Part shown: positions 1 through 5,736 of the stretch, piece after piece
Layout: the number at the start of each line of letters is the position of its first letter
How positions within the stretch are numbered: the first letter of the stretch is position 1
From: an uncultured Ignavibacteriota bacterium
Lineage (GTDB): Bacteria; Bacteroidota; Ignavibacteria; Tepidaquicellales; Tepidaquicellaceae
Direction: 5' to 3'
DNA: 11,105 nucleotides
Assembly (NCBI GenBank): GCA_937915485.1
Contig: CALGII010000050.1
Location: 1-11,105 of the forward strand
Position numbers and translations under genes: made by a program
Notes under the pieces: generated by a model
Database searches by the model: none
The model's input: only the letters and a program-made list of their open reading frames with translations
What the model was told of the DNA's origin: nothing

Positions 1-326
1 CGGTAAATACTCTGGAGCTTCAGAAGTTCGTTTTGATACAAGTCGTTTGTTCTATCGATTGCAGTCTTTAGTTCCTCCTTAAAGACAGATTTTAGTTGTT
101 TTAAACTGGAAACGAAGTCAATTTCCGTCTCAAGCACCACCTCCCTGATTTTCACTTTCTCCTGACGTGCTTTTGAAAGCTTGTCGTTCAGGTCCTTGAA
201 CTTGAGCTCCTTGGTTATTACGTTCTTCAGGTCAACCTCAGGCGGCTCGGAAGTAGCGTTTTCCTCTCCCAGTCGTCTGAAAAACCGCTGGTCCAAACCG
301 ACTTCAGGTGATTTATTTTCGTCCAT
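1..326 (-). CDS. Coiled-coil-rich hypothetical protein, C-terminus cut by window edge
   Basis: An open frame of 108 codons begins MDENKSPEVGLDQRFFRRLG and runs off the left edge without a stop. I do not recognise the family. After a short Pro/Glu-rich stretch (about residues 1-35), residues 36-108 are dominated by Lys, Glu, Leu and Asp with spaced hydrophobics (KELKFKDLNDKLSKARQEK), as in a long amphipathic helix or coiled coil. The ATG at 326 is the first possible start, but no clear Shine-Dalgarno sequence precedes it. It is the last visible gene of the minus-strand row of small genes and is separated from the next one by about 200 bp containing a terminator-like hairpin, so it probably has its own transcript. 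Function unknown; confidence is in the frame, not the role. Confidence 0.65.
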   Translation of the reverse strand, partial: MDENKSPEVGLDQRFFRRLGEENATSEPPEVDLKNVITKELKFKDLNDKLSKARQEKVKIREVVLETEIDFVSSLKQLKSVFKEELKTAIDRTNDLYQNELLKLQSIY

Positions 327-425
327 GGGTTAAGTTAGTTTTAAAATGTTATGGTTAGTTCAATTGGTCAAGATATCGATTTAGTAGATGTTCAAATGTT
401 GATTCCTCTATACAGTAAAAGAGAA

Positions 426-452
426 TGCCGTCTCGCCAATGACAAGACGGCA
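426..452 (-). terminator. Hairpin, probable terminator of the 523-777 gene
   Basis: An 8-bp perfect inverted repeat (TGCCGTCT / AGACGGCA) encloses an 11-base loop. On the minus strand it is followed by a T-rich run (TTCTCTTTTA). It lies about 70 bp past the stop of the gene at 523-777, so a Rho-independent terminator for that gene is the simplest reading. The T-run is interrupted, so efficiency is uncertain. Confidence 0.5.
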
Positions 453-522
453 CTTCATGAATACAGGATAATTAGGGTCGTGAAAAACTTTGTTTGTGTT
501 ATCAACTAAATCCGAGTACGGG

Positions 523-777
523 TTAAGCCGCGGCGTTAAACCTGACCAGAGACAGATCACCCGAAAATGCGCCGGCTTCGATTTCCTCGGGACTTAAACT
601 CCGTCCGTTGCTGTCGAAGATGTCGAACTTGGCTATGGACTCAGTACGGGCTATTTCTTTTAACTTCTGAACCAGCCCCTGTCCGCTAAGGCCTGTGATA
701 TCGTGCTTGTTTGTGTTGCAGGTGAGGTATGTCTTCTGTTCCTGCTGGTTGTTGTTATTTCCTTCAGTGTTCCACAT
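523..777 (-). CDS. Small protein with ubiquitin-like (beta-grasp-like) C-terminal part
   Basis: An 84-residue protein with an Asn/Gln-rich N-terminus (residues 5-14) followed by a compact domain. The predicted order is a beta hairpin (KTYLTCNTNKHDIT, about 15-28), a helix (GQGLVQKLKEIARTE, about 32-46), a strand (KFDIFD), a turn and a final strand ending in NAAA. The stretch NGRSLSPEEIEAGAF followed by GDLSLVRF resembles the DGRTLSDYNIQKEST and LHLVLRL end of ubiquitin, which suggests a beta-grasp fold. This is my reading of the pattern, not a database match. It lacks a terminal Gly-Gly, so conjugation is not implied. The ATG is supported by AAAGGAA about 9 bases upstream. No E1, E2 or JAB enzyme is visible, but the row continues beyond the left edge. 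Confidence 0.7.
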   Translation of the reverse strand: MWNTEGNNNNQQEQKTYLTCNTNKHDITGLSGQGLVQKLKEIARTESIAKFDIFDSNGRSLSPEEIEAGAFSGDLSLVRFNAAA

Positions 778-908
778 AGAATGGATTTCCTTTCGTGTGT
801 TAAGGGTTTAAGATTAATCGTGTTGAAAAGTTGTAAAACGGTGAATTGTTTGATTTGAAAAACTTGTATCGACGCCTAATGTATTGAGCCGTATTCTCAT
901 TTACACTT

Positions 909-1214
909 TTACACCAATACCAGGTCACCTATGAACCCTGCCGCGACTTTGAGGTGTGATGATTCTATGCTTTGAGGTATCTGAGTGTAAGGATTTGTAG
1001 GAGGATTAACGCCTTCTTCTTCCAGGTCTATCGTCATGTCATTATAATCAAATTCTGTATCACCGCTGTCTCGATCGTTATAATCCTCTTCGTGTCTGTT
1101 TTGATAATCCATTGCCAGCTCTTCTGCTTCTTCTTCATTTTCAGCGTAGACGTCACATGTCAGTGTACCGTATTGAGGATAGTCGTAGGGTATTCTTACG
1201 CTATAGCGATTCAT
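909..1214 (-). CDS. Acidic 101-residue hypothetical protein, coupled to RHH gene
   Basis: The protein begins MNRYSVRIPYDYPQYGTLTC and has a strand-strand-helix start (CDVYAENEEEAEELAMDYQN), a very acidic middle with many Asp, Glu and Tyr (about 41-68), and a Pro-rich then hydrophobic tail ending GFIGDLVLV. The early pattern, a beta strand followed by an E-A-rich helix, is reminiscent of small DpnD/PcfM-like domains, but this is a weak resemblance and I assign no function. Its ATG overlaps the stop of the upstream ribbon-helix-helix gene (ATGA at 1211-1214), so the two are translationally coupled. A decayed paralogue of the same pair lies directly upstream, so the two genes travel together. 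The acidic character would suit a binding partner or DNA mimic; that is inference. Confidence 0.75.
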   Translation of the reverse strand: MNRYSVRIPYDYPQYGTLTCDVYAENEEEAEELAMDYQNRHEEDYNDRDSGDTEFDYNDMTIDLEEEGVNPPTNPYTQIPQSIESSHLKVAAGFIGDLVLV

Positions 1215-1414
1215 TTGCCCTCCGCTGCGAATTCTAAAACAGCCTCGGTGCTGTAGACCCCTGGACCCGATGACCCTTCGGAGGCGGGCTCAGGCTCGTC
1301 TTTGAGGTTGTCTGAGAGTATCTCATTTACCAATCTGGTCATTGGAATGCCTCGCTCCTTGGCCTTACGGTAGAGTTTAGGTATTAACTCGGGAATGATT
1401 TTGGGTGAATACAT
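1211..1414 (-). CDS. Ribbon-helix-helix-type DNA-binding regulator
   Basis: A 67-residue protein starting MYSPKIIPELIPKLYRKAKE. Residues 1-37 fit the ribbon-helix-helix (CopG/Arc-like) pattern: a short strand (SPKII), helix 1 (ELIPKLYRKAKERG) and helix 2 (PMTRLVNEILSDNL). The remaining 30 residues are acidic and Gly/Ser-rich and probably disordered. Such proteins bind short palindromes as dimers and often repress their own promoter or act as antitoxins. The start is supported by AAAGGA about 10 bases upstream of the ATG. An extended -10 promoter and a perfect 10-bp palindrome lie just upstream, fitting autoregulation. It overlaps the next gene by 4 bases. Whether the downstream acidic protein is a toxin, a partner or unrelated is not decided by the sequence. 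Confidence 0.8.
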   Translation of the reverse strand: MYSPKIIPELIPKLYRKAKERGIPMTRLVNEILSDNLKDEPEPASEGSSGPGVYSTEAVLEFAAEGK

Positions 1415-1441
1415 GATGAGATTGTCCTTTCCGGTTTAATA

Positions 1442-1451
1442 GTTAGCTAAC
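1442..1451. promoter_or_regulatory. Perfect 10-bp palindrome, candidate operator of the RHH protein
   Basis: GTTAGCTAAC reads the same on both strands. It lies about 6 bp downstream of the -10 box, roughly at the predicted transcription start, and 28 bp before the RHH start codon. RHH repressors typically bind such short palindromes. In the decayed paralogous copy the matching position reads GAAAGCAAAAC, so the palindrome is lost there. Binding is inferred. Confidence 0.4.
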
Positions 1452-1452
1452 G

Positions 1453-1466
1453 TAGATATTATACCA
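1453..1466 (-). promoter_or_regulatory. Extended -10 promoter of the RHH/acidic-protein operon
   Basis: On the minus strand the sequence reads TGGTATAATATCTA, containing a consensus TATAAT with the TGn extension. The -10 ends 44 bp before the start codon. A -35 at 17-bp spacing (TCAATA) is poor, as is common for extended -10 promoters. The same 14 bases recur upstream of the paralogous pseudogene at the same distance, which supports a real promoter. Confidence 0.6.
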
Positions 1467-1519
1467 TTAATTCAATTTATTATTGATTTAATAATATCTT
1501 AAATGTTGAGCTTGAAAAG

Positions 1520-1682
1520 TTAAAACAAACTAGTAGATTTTATCTTAAGTTGTCCAATAGATTCTGACGACATACAGTCATATGCAGCATCTATGGCATA
1601 GCTCTCATCTTCTGTATAAACGAAACACGAAAGTGTTCCGTACTTGAATAGCTATATGGGTTTTCACAAAATATTTATTCTT
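1520..1682 (-). pseudogene. Decayed paralogue of the acidic 101-residue protein gene
   Basis: Reading the minus strand gives NKYFVK, then after a net frameshift (two bases fewer than the intact copy) KYGTLSCFVYTEDESYAIDA and on to a TAA at 1520-1522. This matches NRYSVR and QYGTLTCDVYAENEEEAEEL of the intact gene at 909-1214. The start codon position now reads AAG instead of ATG. The C-terminal half of the intact protein (the very acidic part and tail) is missing or unrecognisable. Lost start plus frameshift means it is not expressed as a full product. Confidence 0.75.
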
Positions 1683-1686
1683 TTGA

Positions 1687-1881
1687 CTAACTTGCCTCCT
1701 TGGTCTGATCGGAAGAATATACCTCTAATTTGTTTTCAACGCATTGGAAGTCGGGTTGTAATTCCAGGGATAAATGTTCTGAGAGTATTTCGTTTACTAG
1801 GCGTGTCATGGGTATGCCTCGGGACTTTGCTTGGTGGTAGGGCAGTGAGATTAATTCTTCTGATATCTTTGGTTAATACAT
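1687..1881 (-). pseudogene. Decayed paralogue of the RHH regulator (stop at codon 3)
   Basis: The minus strand reads M-Y-stop-P-K-I-S-E-E-L-I, then continues in frame for 64 codons to a TAG at 1687-1689. It includes AKSRGIPMTRLVNEILSEHL, nearly identical to AKERGIPMTRLVNEILSDNL of the intact gene. The third codon is TAA where the intact copy has TCA, a single-base change. The rest of the frame is open, the strong ribosome site (AAGGAG) and the promoter are kept, and the length (64 versus 67 codons) is close. The 14-residue block RGIPMTRLVNEILS is fully conserved, so either the inactivation is recent or the copy was under selection until lately. Confidence 0.85.
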
Positions 1882-1918
1882 TCTTTAAACTCCTTTTTAA
1901 TTAGTTGTTTTGCTTTCA

Positions 1919-1932
1919 TAGATATTATACCA
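1919..1932 (-). promoter_or_regulatory. Extended -10 promoter upstream of the RHH pseudogene
   Basis: The same TGGTATAATATCTA as at 1453-1466 (minus strand), with the -10 box ending 43 bp before the pseudogene's ATG compared with 44 bp in the intact copy. The duplicated unit therefore included the promoter, and transcription may continue from it even though the first frame is interrupted. Confidence 0.55.
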
Positions 1933-2020
1933 GAAAAGAAAATAAATATAGGTTTATTCATGTAGTGACATAAGAAACTACAAAAAACAGTTATGCTTTT
2001 TATTCAAAATGAAATGTAAT

Positions 2021-3082
2021 TTATTTCAGAATTTGATTTAAATAATAAAGTGCACCACCTGGAATTGCTTTTATTTTATTTAGCTTACTATAATCCGATT
2101 TTTGAATTAAATAGTTTTTTATATCATCGTCTTCGTTATACTTTTTAAAGTTGATCTCTAATTTAGACAAAAGAATATAAGAAAGATAAGCAACTTTTGC
2201 GGTCGAGAGAACTACACTATCTATAGTAAAATTACCTCCCGCAGAAAATTGTTTAAATTGTCTTATTCCCATTATAATTTCTTCATACTTCTCTTTATCT
2301 CCTTCGTTATTGAAAACATTACTTCTCCCAAACGCAATCATTAAAGCAGTATTGATTGTATCTTGAAGTGTGTCTTTCATTTCTATATCAAGGGATCTAT
2401 ATATAATTTGTTTTTCGGAAAATATTTTGTAATTATTTAAAACACATTGTAAATCGGTGATATTATCGAAAATAAAATTCAGATCGAATATTTGTTTTAT
2501 TATTTCCATCTCTTTACTTACTCCAAAACGAATTCCAATCGTGTTTGGTGCAAAGGCGGTTAGTTTATCTCCCATAAATAAGTTAATAGTAGGAGTAACT
2601 ATATTAATTATCGGTTCTTCTGTTATTAACAATTCTGATTGAATTTTACTTCGAAGAATATCAGTGGTAGAAAAATTATCAAATAATACATCGAGCAATA
2701 CTGCATCCTCAATATCGTTTACCAAAGAACTATAGAAAAACTTGTAATGTGCCTTTGGAATTCCGTCCTTATAACTTCTTTTTTCGTCCAATTCGTATCG
2801 TATAAAGGTTGAATTGTCGACAATCTTATTTAAACATTTTTCCAAATTATCGCGAGTATCATTGGTTAATATATCAATATCAACCGAAAATCGTCTAAGT
2901 TTATCGAATACCAAAGCTAATGAAGTACCTCCTTTAAAAAGAAACTTCAATTCACTTAGAGCGAGATTCTCAGCTAAATAATATGCCCAAATCATTCTCT
3001 CGATAATAGATGGATCTGAACCCTTAATTTTGTTTTTACAAGATAGTACCCAATCTTTATTAAATGAATCAGTTAATATCAT
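2021..3082 (-). CDS. abiEii: AbiEii-type nucleotidyltransferase toxin (type IV TA / abortive infection)
   Basis: A 353-residue protein with the hallmarks of the AbiEii/AbiGii nucleotidyltransferase family: FKGGTSLAL at about 49-57, RRFSVDIDIL at 63-72 with the two metal-binding aspartates (D68, D70), a further LLDVLFD at 129-135, and GDKLTAFAPNTIGIRFG at 171-187 followed by KEMEIIKQIFDL, typical of the family's third and fourth motifs. Known members modify or block tRNA and stop growth, and they protect populations from phages. The start codon overlaps the upstream antitoxin stop (ATGA at 3079-3082), the usual antitoxin-first order. Motifs and length appear intact, so it is probably functional. 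Substrate is unknown. Its A+T-rich composition, unlike the flanks, suggests horizontal acquisition. Confidence 0.9.
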   Translation of the reverse strand: MILTDSFNKDWVLSCKNKIKGSDPSIIERMIWAYYLAENLALSELKFLFKGGTSLALVFDKLRRFSVDIDILTNDTRDNLEKCLNKIVDNSTFIRYELDEKRSYKDGIPKAHYKFFYSSLVNDIEDAVLLDVLFDNFSTTDILRSKIQSELLITEEPIINIVTPTINLFMGDKLTAFAPNTIGIRFGVSKEMEIIKQIFDLNFIFDNITDLQCVLNNYKIFSEKQIIYRSLDIEMKDTLQDTINTALMIAFGRSNVFNNEGDKEKYEEIIMGIRQFKQFSAGGNFTIDSVVLSTAKVAYLSYILLSKLEINFKKYNEDDDIKNYLIQKSDYSKLNKIKAIPGGALYYLNQILK

Positions 3083-3822
3083 AAGTATTTATTATAATGC
3101 GGAAATATATTCTTTAAATATTCTTTTAATTTGTAATGTTTGCCTCTTCTTCTCGAATAATTTAGCATCTCGGAAAAATTAATATTATATTTGTTTTCAG
3201 CCTTTTCGAATATTCTATCGATTTCATTCCCTTGATAACCGAAATAAACATTTTTATCAATATAAATGTCAACCAACAATTTTTCAAGTTTTGATATTAT
3301 TACACCATTATGTTTAAATGTTGGTGAACGTGAAGTTAAATTTGATATAATAATAGATTCGTTTTCATTTATATAAAAGTTTACATCTTTTTCGTTCGGT
3401 TCAAATATTACCGTGAGTCCTTTATCTGTAAGATAATAGAAAACGCTCTCTTTCATATAGTCTTCTACCATGCAAACTACGTATGATTTAAATGCTTGAT
3501 GAATTGAGAACTCATTAAGCCAACGTGTTTCAGCAAAACAAATCTGGGCATTCTTGTAATCTTTTAATAGTAATCTATTAATTTTAGTAACGCTATTTCC
3601 TATGATCGGAAAGAAATTGCTTTTAACATTTAATGTATAAATGTTATTAAAAATCGGTGCGATTAAATTTTGTTTTCTAAGATAGTATAATCTCGACCGT
3701 ATAGCCGACTGCGTTAATTCAGGGTCAATATTCTTAGCCAAGGAATAAATTTCTTCAAAAGTAATTAATTTCCTATCTCCAAAAATATTTTTAGCATTAT
3801 TTATTAATAATTTTGCGAACAC
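3079..3822 (-). CDS. AbiEi-like antitoxin/transcriptional regulator paired with AbiEii
   Basis: A 247-residue protein immediately upstream of, and overlapping by 4 bases, the AbiEii-type toxin gene. The N-terminal 60 residues (AKNIFGDRKLITFEEIYSLA, then AIRSRLYYLRKQNLIAPIFN) fit a winged-helix domain, and the C-terminal end (MLNYSRRRGKHYKLKEYLKN) is typical of antitoxin-like partners of AbiEii in Bacteroidota. Known AbiEi proteins repress their own operon by binding inverted repeats and neutralise the toxin. The start is a GTG at 3822. No in-frame ATG or clear ribosome site is found before a stop at 3847-3849. The 64-bp palindrome and direct repeats 56-175 bp upstream are good operator candidates. 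Confidence 0.8.
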   Translation of the reverse strand: MFAKLLINNAKNIFGDRKLITFEEIYSLAKNIDPELTQSAIRSRLYYLRKQNLIAPIFNNIYTLNVKSNFFPIIGNSVTKINRLLLKDYKNAQICFAETRWLNEFSIHQAFKSYVVCMVEDYMKESVFYYLTDKGLTVIFEPNEKDVNFYINENESIIISNLTSRSPTFKHNGVIISKLEKLLVDIYIDKNVYFGYQGNEIDRIFEKAENKYNINFSEMLNYSRRRGKHYKLKEYLKNIFPHYNKYL

Positions 3823-3877
3823 TTTATTAAATTTTATATTAATATACTAAAATAACATATAAAAAGCACTAATATTA

Positions 3878-3910
3878 GGCAATTATAAGATTTTCTCAAA
3901 ACTACCAATA
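3878..3910. repeat. Direct repeat copy 1 upstream of the AbiE operon
   Basis: A 33-bp block beginning GGCAATTATAAGA and ending ACCAATA recurs at 3924-3956 with 4 mismatches. It lies 56 bp upstream of the antitoxin start codon, where autoregulated AbiE operons carry their operators. AbiEi binding is inferred. Confidence 0.6.
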
Positions 3911-3923
3911 GACTCATATTATT

Positions 3924-3956
3924 GGCAATTATAAGAATTTCTCATAATAACCAATA
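3924..3956. repeat. Direct repeat copy 2 upstream of the AbiE operon
   Basis: Second copy of the 33-bp block, 46 bp after the first. Its right half also forms the left arm of the large palindrome at 3930-3992, so the same sequence exists as two direct and one inverted copy. Confidence 0.6.
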
Positions 3957-3992
3957 AAAGCCTTTTATTGGTTATTATGAGATTTTCTAATA
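3930..3992. promoter_or_regulatory. Large imperfect palindrome, candidate AbiEi operator
   Basis: Arms 3941-3960 (ctcataataaccaataaaag) and 3962-3981 are perfect inverted repeats of 20 bp around a single central base. The symmetry continues imperfectly outwards to about 3930 and 3992. It is purely A+T-rich and has no T-run, so a terminator is less likely than an operator or cruciform. It lies between the two divergent AbiEi-type genes and could control either or both. Confidence 0.6.
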
Positions 3993-4050
3993 TAACCTAA
4001 AAACTTGATTTAAATGAAATATTTAGGTAAATAAGTTTGAAAAATGATAA

Positions 4051-4080
4051 GCACAATGTAGTATATATACGACATTGTGC
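4051..4080. promoter_or_regulatory. 30-bp palindrome with GTATATATAC core (copy 1)
   Basis: GCACAATGT and ACATTGTGC flank GTATATATAC with one unpaired base on each side, giving 14 of 15 symmetric pairs. The inner 20 bp (ATGT, one base, GTATATATAC, one base, ACAT) recurs at 4135-4174. It is a candidate operator for the AbiEi-like gene that starts at 4179. Confidence 0.6.
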
Positions 4081-4134
4081 TTGTCAATAATTGGTTGGTA
4101 AACAGCGAATATTTGAATTGTAAATTAATATTAT

Positions 4135-4174
4135 GGATGCTATTATGTTGTATATATACTACATAATAGTATCC
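4135..4174. promoter_or_regulatory. 40-bp palindrome with GTATATATAC core (copy 2), abutting the start codon
   Basis: GGATnCTATTATGT and its complement flank GTATATATAC, giving 18 of 20 symmetric pairs. The centre is 89 bp from that of copy 1 and the core is shared. It ends 4 bases before the ATG at 4179, where a ribosome site would be expected, and no Shine-Dalgarno sequence is present. It could be a protein operator, an mRNA hairpin hiding the start, or both. Confidence 0.65.
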
Positions 4175-4178
4175 AATA

Positions 4179-5066
4179 ATGCACAAATTAACAAAAGCTA
4201 AACACACAAAAATACTAGATCAGATTACATTATTATTAAATAATAATAATCGTAATATTTTTAAATGGACGGAGCTTTGGACTATATTTCAAATGAATAA
4301 AAAAGCTTGGAAAGTGGATGCAAATGTAGGTTACAACGAATTTCTATCGTTTATATTGGAAAGAACTAATTTAAAGGAAATAATATTTAAATTCCCTTCA
4401 AGAACGGAGAAAAGATATATATGGGGGAAACCCTCTGATTATGAGATTTTATTATCTCTACATCCCAAATCGTACTTTACGCATTTATCGGCAGTTAGAC
4501 TAAATTACCTTCGGGATATAAATTCTGATATATATTATCTAAATATCGAGCAAAGAGAAAAACTTTTACCTAATAGTGAACTTTCACAAGAGAATATTAA
4601 TCGTGCATTTCAAAATAAGCCTCGTAAGACTTCCAATATTGCTGAATTTGGGGACAAAAAGGTCTATTTGCTGAATGGAAAATATTCTAACATGCTAGGT
4701 GTTGTTGAAGTAGAATACGAGAATAATAAGGCAATTAGAGTAACTGATATAGAACGAACACTAATAGATATAACTGTTCGACCCGTTTATTCAGGTGGAT
4801 TATCTGAAGTTCTTAAAATATTTAAAAATTCTAATGGTAAAGCATCCATTGATAAACTTATTGATTATTTAAAAATACTAGATTATACATATCCCTATCA
4901 CCAAGCAATAGGTTTCTATTTAGACAAGTCAGAAGTATACCCTAAAGAGAAAATAGAGATATTGAAGAAGATTAGCAATCCATACGATTTTTACCTCGGT
5001 CATAATATGGGAAAAGAGATAACATATTCAAAAGAATGGAAACTATATTACCCGTCAAATATATAA
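4179..5066 (+). CDS. Second AbiEi-like antitoxin/regulator, without an adjacent toxin
   Basis: A 295-residue protein. Residues 79-112 (RYIWGKPSDYEILLSLHP, then YFTHLSAVRLNYLRD) and 186-216 (IRVTDIERTLIDITVRPVYS) are the characteristic AbiEi-family segments. The first 75 residues contain a plausible helix-turn-helix-like region (WTELWTIFQMNKKAW). It is divergent from the AbiEi/AbiEii pair and separated from it by 356 bp of palindromes. No nucleotidyltransferase toxin follows; the next object is a broken integrase. It may therefore be an orphan antitoxin, a regulator of the neighbouring toxin, or the remains of a second system. No Shine-Dalgarno is visible and the ATG follows a 40-bp palindrome by 4 bases. 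Like the pair, it is very A+T-rich. Confidence 0.8.
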   Translation: MHKLTKAKHTKILDQITLLLNNNNRNIFKWTELWTIFQMNKKAWKVDANVGYNEFLSFILERTNLKEIIFKFPSRTEKRYIWGKPSDYEILLSLHPKSYFTHLSAVRLNYLRDINSDIYYLNIEQREKLLPNSELSQENINRAFQNKPRKTSNIAEFGDKKVYLLNGKYSNMLGVVEVEYENNKAIRVTDIERTLIDITVRPVYSGGLSEVLKIFKNSNGKASIDKLIDYLKILDYTYPYHQAIGFYLDKSEVYPKEKIEILKKISNPYDFYLGHNMGKEITYSKEWKLYYPSNI

Positions 5067-5160
5067 GCTCAGCCTTAGAATTTATTTAATTTAAGAAAAA
5101 GTATAATCGGCAATTTTGCAATATTAGGACAACAGAATTTAGCAAAGATACATATCATAT

Positions 5161-5572
5161 CTACTCTACAGCACTTCTCAAATCATCAACAACTATATGA
5201 GCGTACCCTTCAGTAGTCTTAATGTTAGAATGCCCGGCTAGTAATTAGACCTTATAAATGCTCACTCCCTTTTTTAAAAGTTCTGTAATGAATGTGTGTC
5301 TAATATTATGAAAATGTAAGTGCTCTGGCAAGCAGGCTTTCTTTATGAAACATTTAAATTTTCTAGTTATAAAACTCTTAGACGAACTTTTGAAACGCTA
5401 CCAAATTGAAGTACCTCCTTTTATTTTCTGAGATTAGTTTATCACTATATCTTTTAAGAACAGTAACAGCTTCTGATTTCTTCTTGGTTCGTGTTGATAT
5501 CTTTTTGTATTTGTTATTCGCTTCTTTATATACTAAATAATAAATTCCGCTTTCTCTTTTTATTAGGAACAT
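5161..5572 (-). pseudogene. Tyrosine recombinase (phage/ICE-type integrase), internally deleted
   Basis: From 5572 the frame reads MFLIKRESGIYYLVYKEANN, then KKISTRTKKKSEAVTVLKRY, the arm-binding N-terminus of an integrase. It then runs into a stop at 5378-5380. In another frame lies the C-terminal catalytic end: KFKCFIKKACLPEHLHFH, NIRHTFITELLKKGVSIYKV, an in-frame TAA, LLAGHSNIKTTEGYAH, ending at 5161. The HxxR box, the GH box and the active-site Tyr in EGYAH are recognisable. The core-binding domain and the first catalytic Arg are missing, roughly 200 residues. With a deletion, a frameshift and a stop it cannot be active. It marks the region as a former mobile element. Confidence 0.9.
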
Positions 5573-5736
5573 ATAATCTTCTTTTTGATTAATTAATAAT
5601 TGAAAACCTTTTCAATAAGATACTAATAATATGCAAACCGAAAAATATTCAGGTAGTCATTTGATATAACTCTGCAATTATATCATTCTATAAATAATTT
5701 AGATTAATTAACTTATATAAAACAAAAGGAGTATAA

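Noticed and set aside
1644..1904. 86-codon frame on the plus strand
   Set aside because: It is antisense to the decayed RHH gene, whose homology to the intact copy explains the region better.
3930..3992. Terminator between the divergent AbiEi genes
   Set aside because: The genes are transcribed away from this point, the stem is A+T-rich and no T-run follows, so an operator is more likely.
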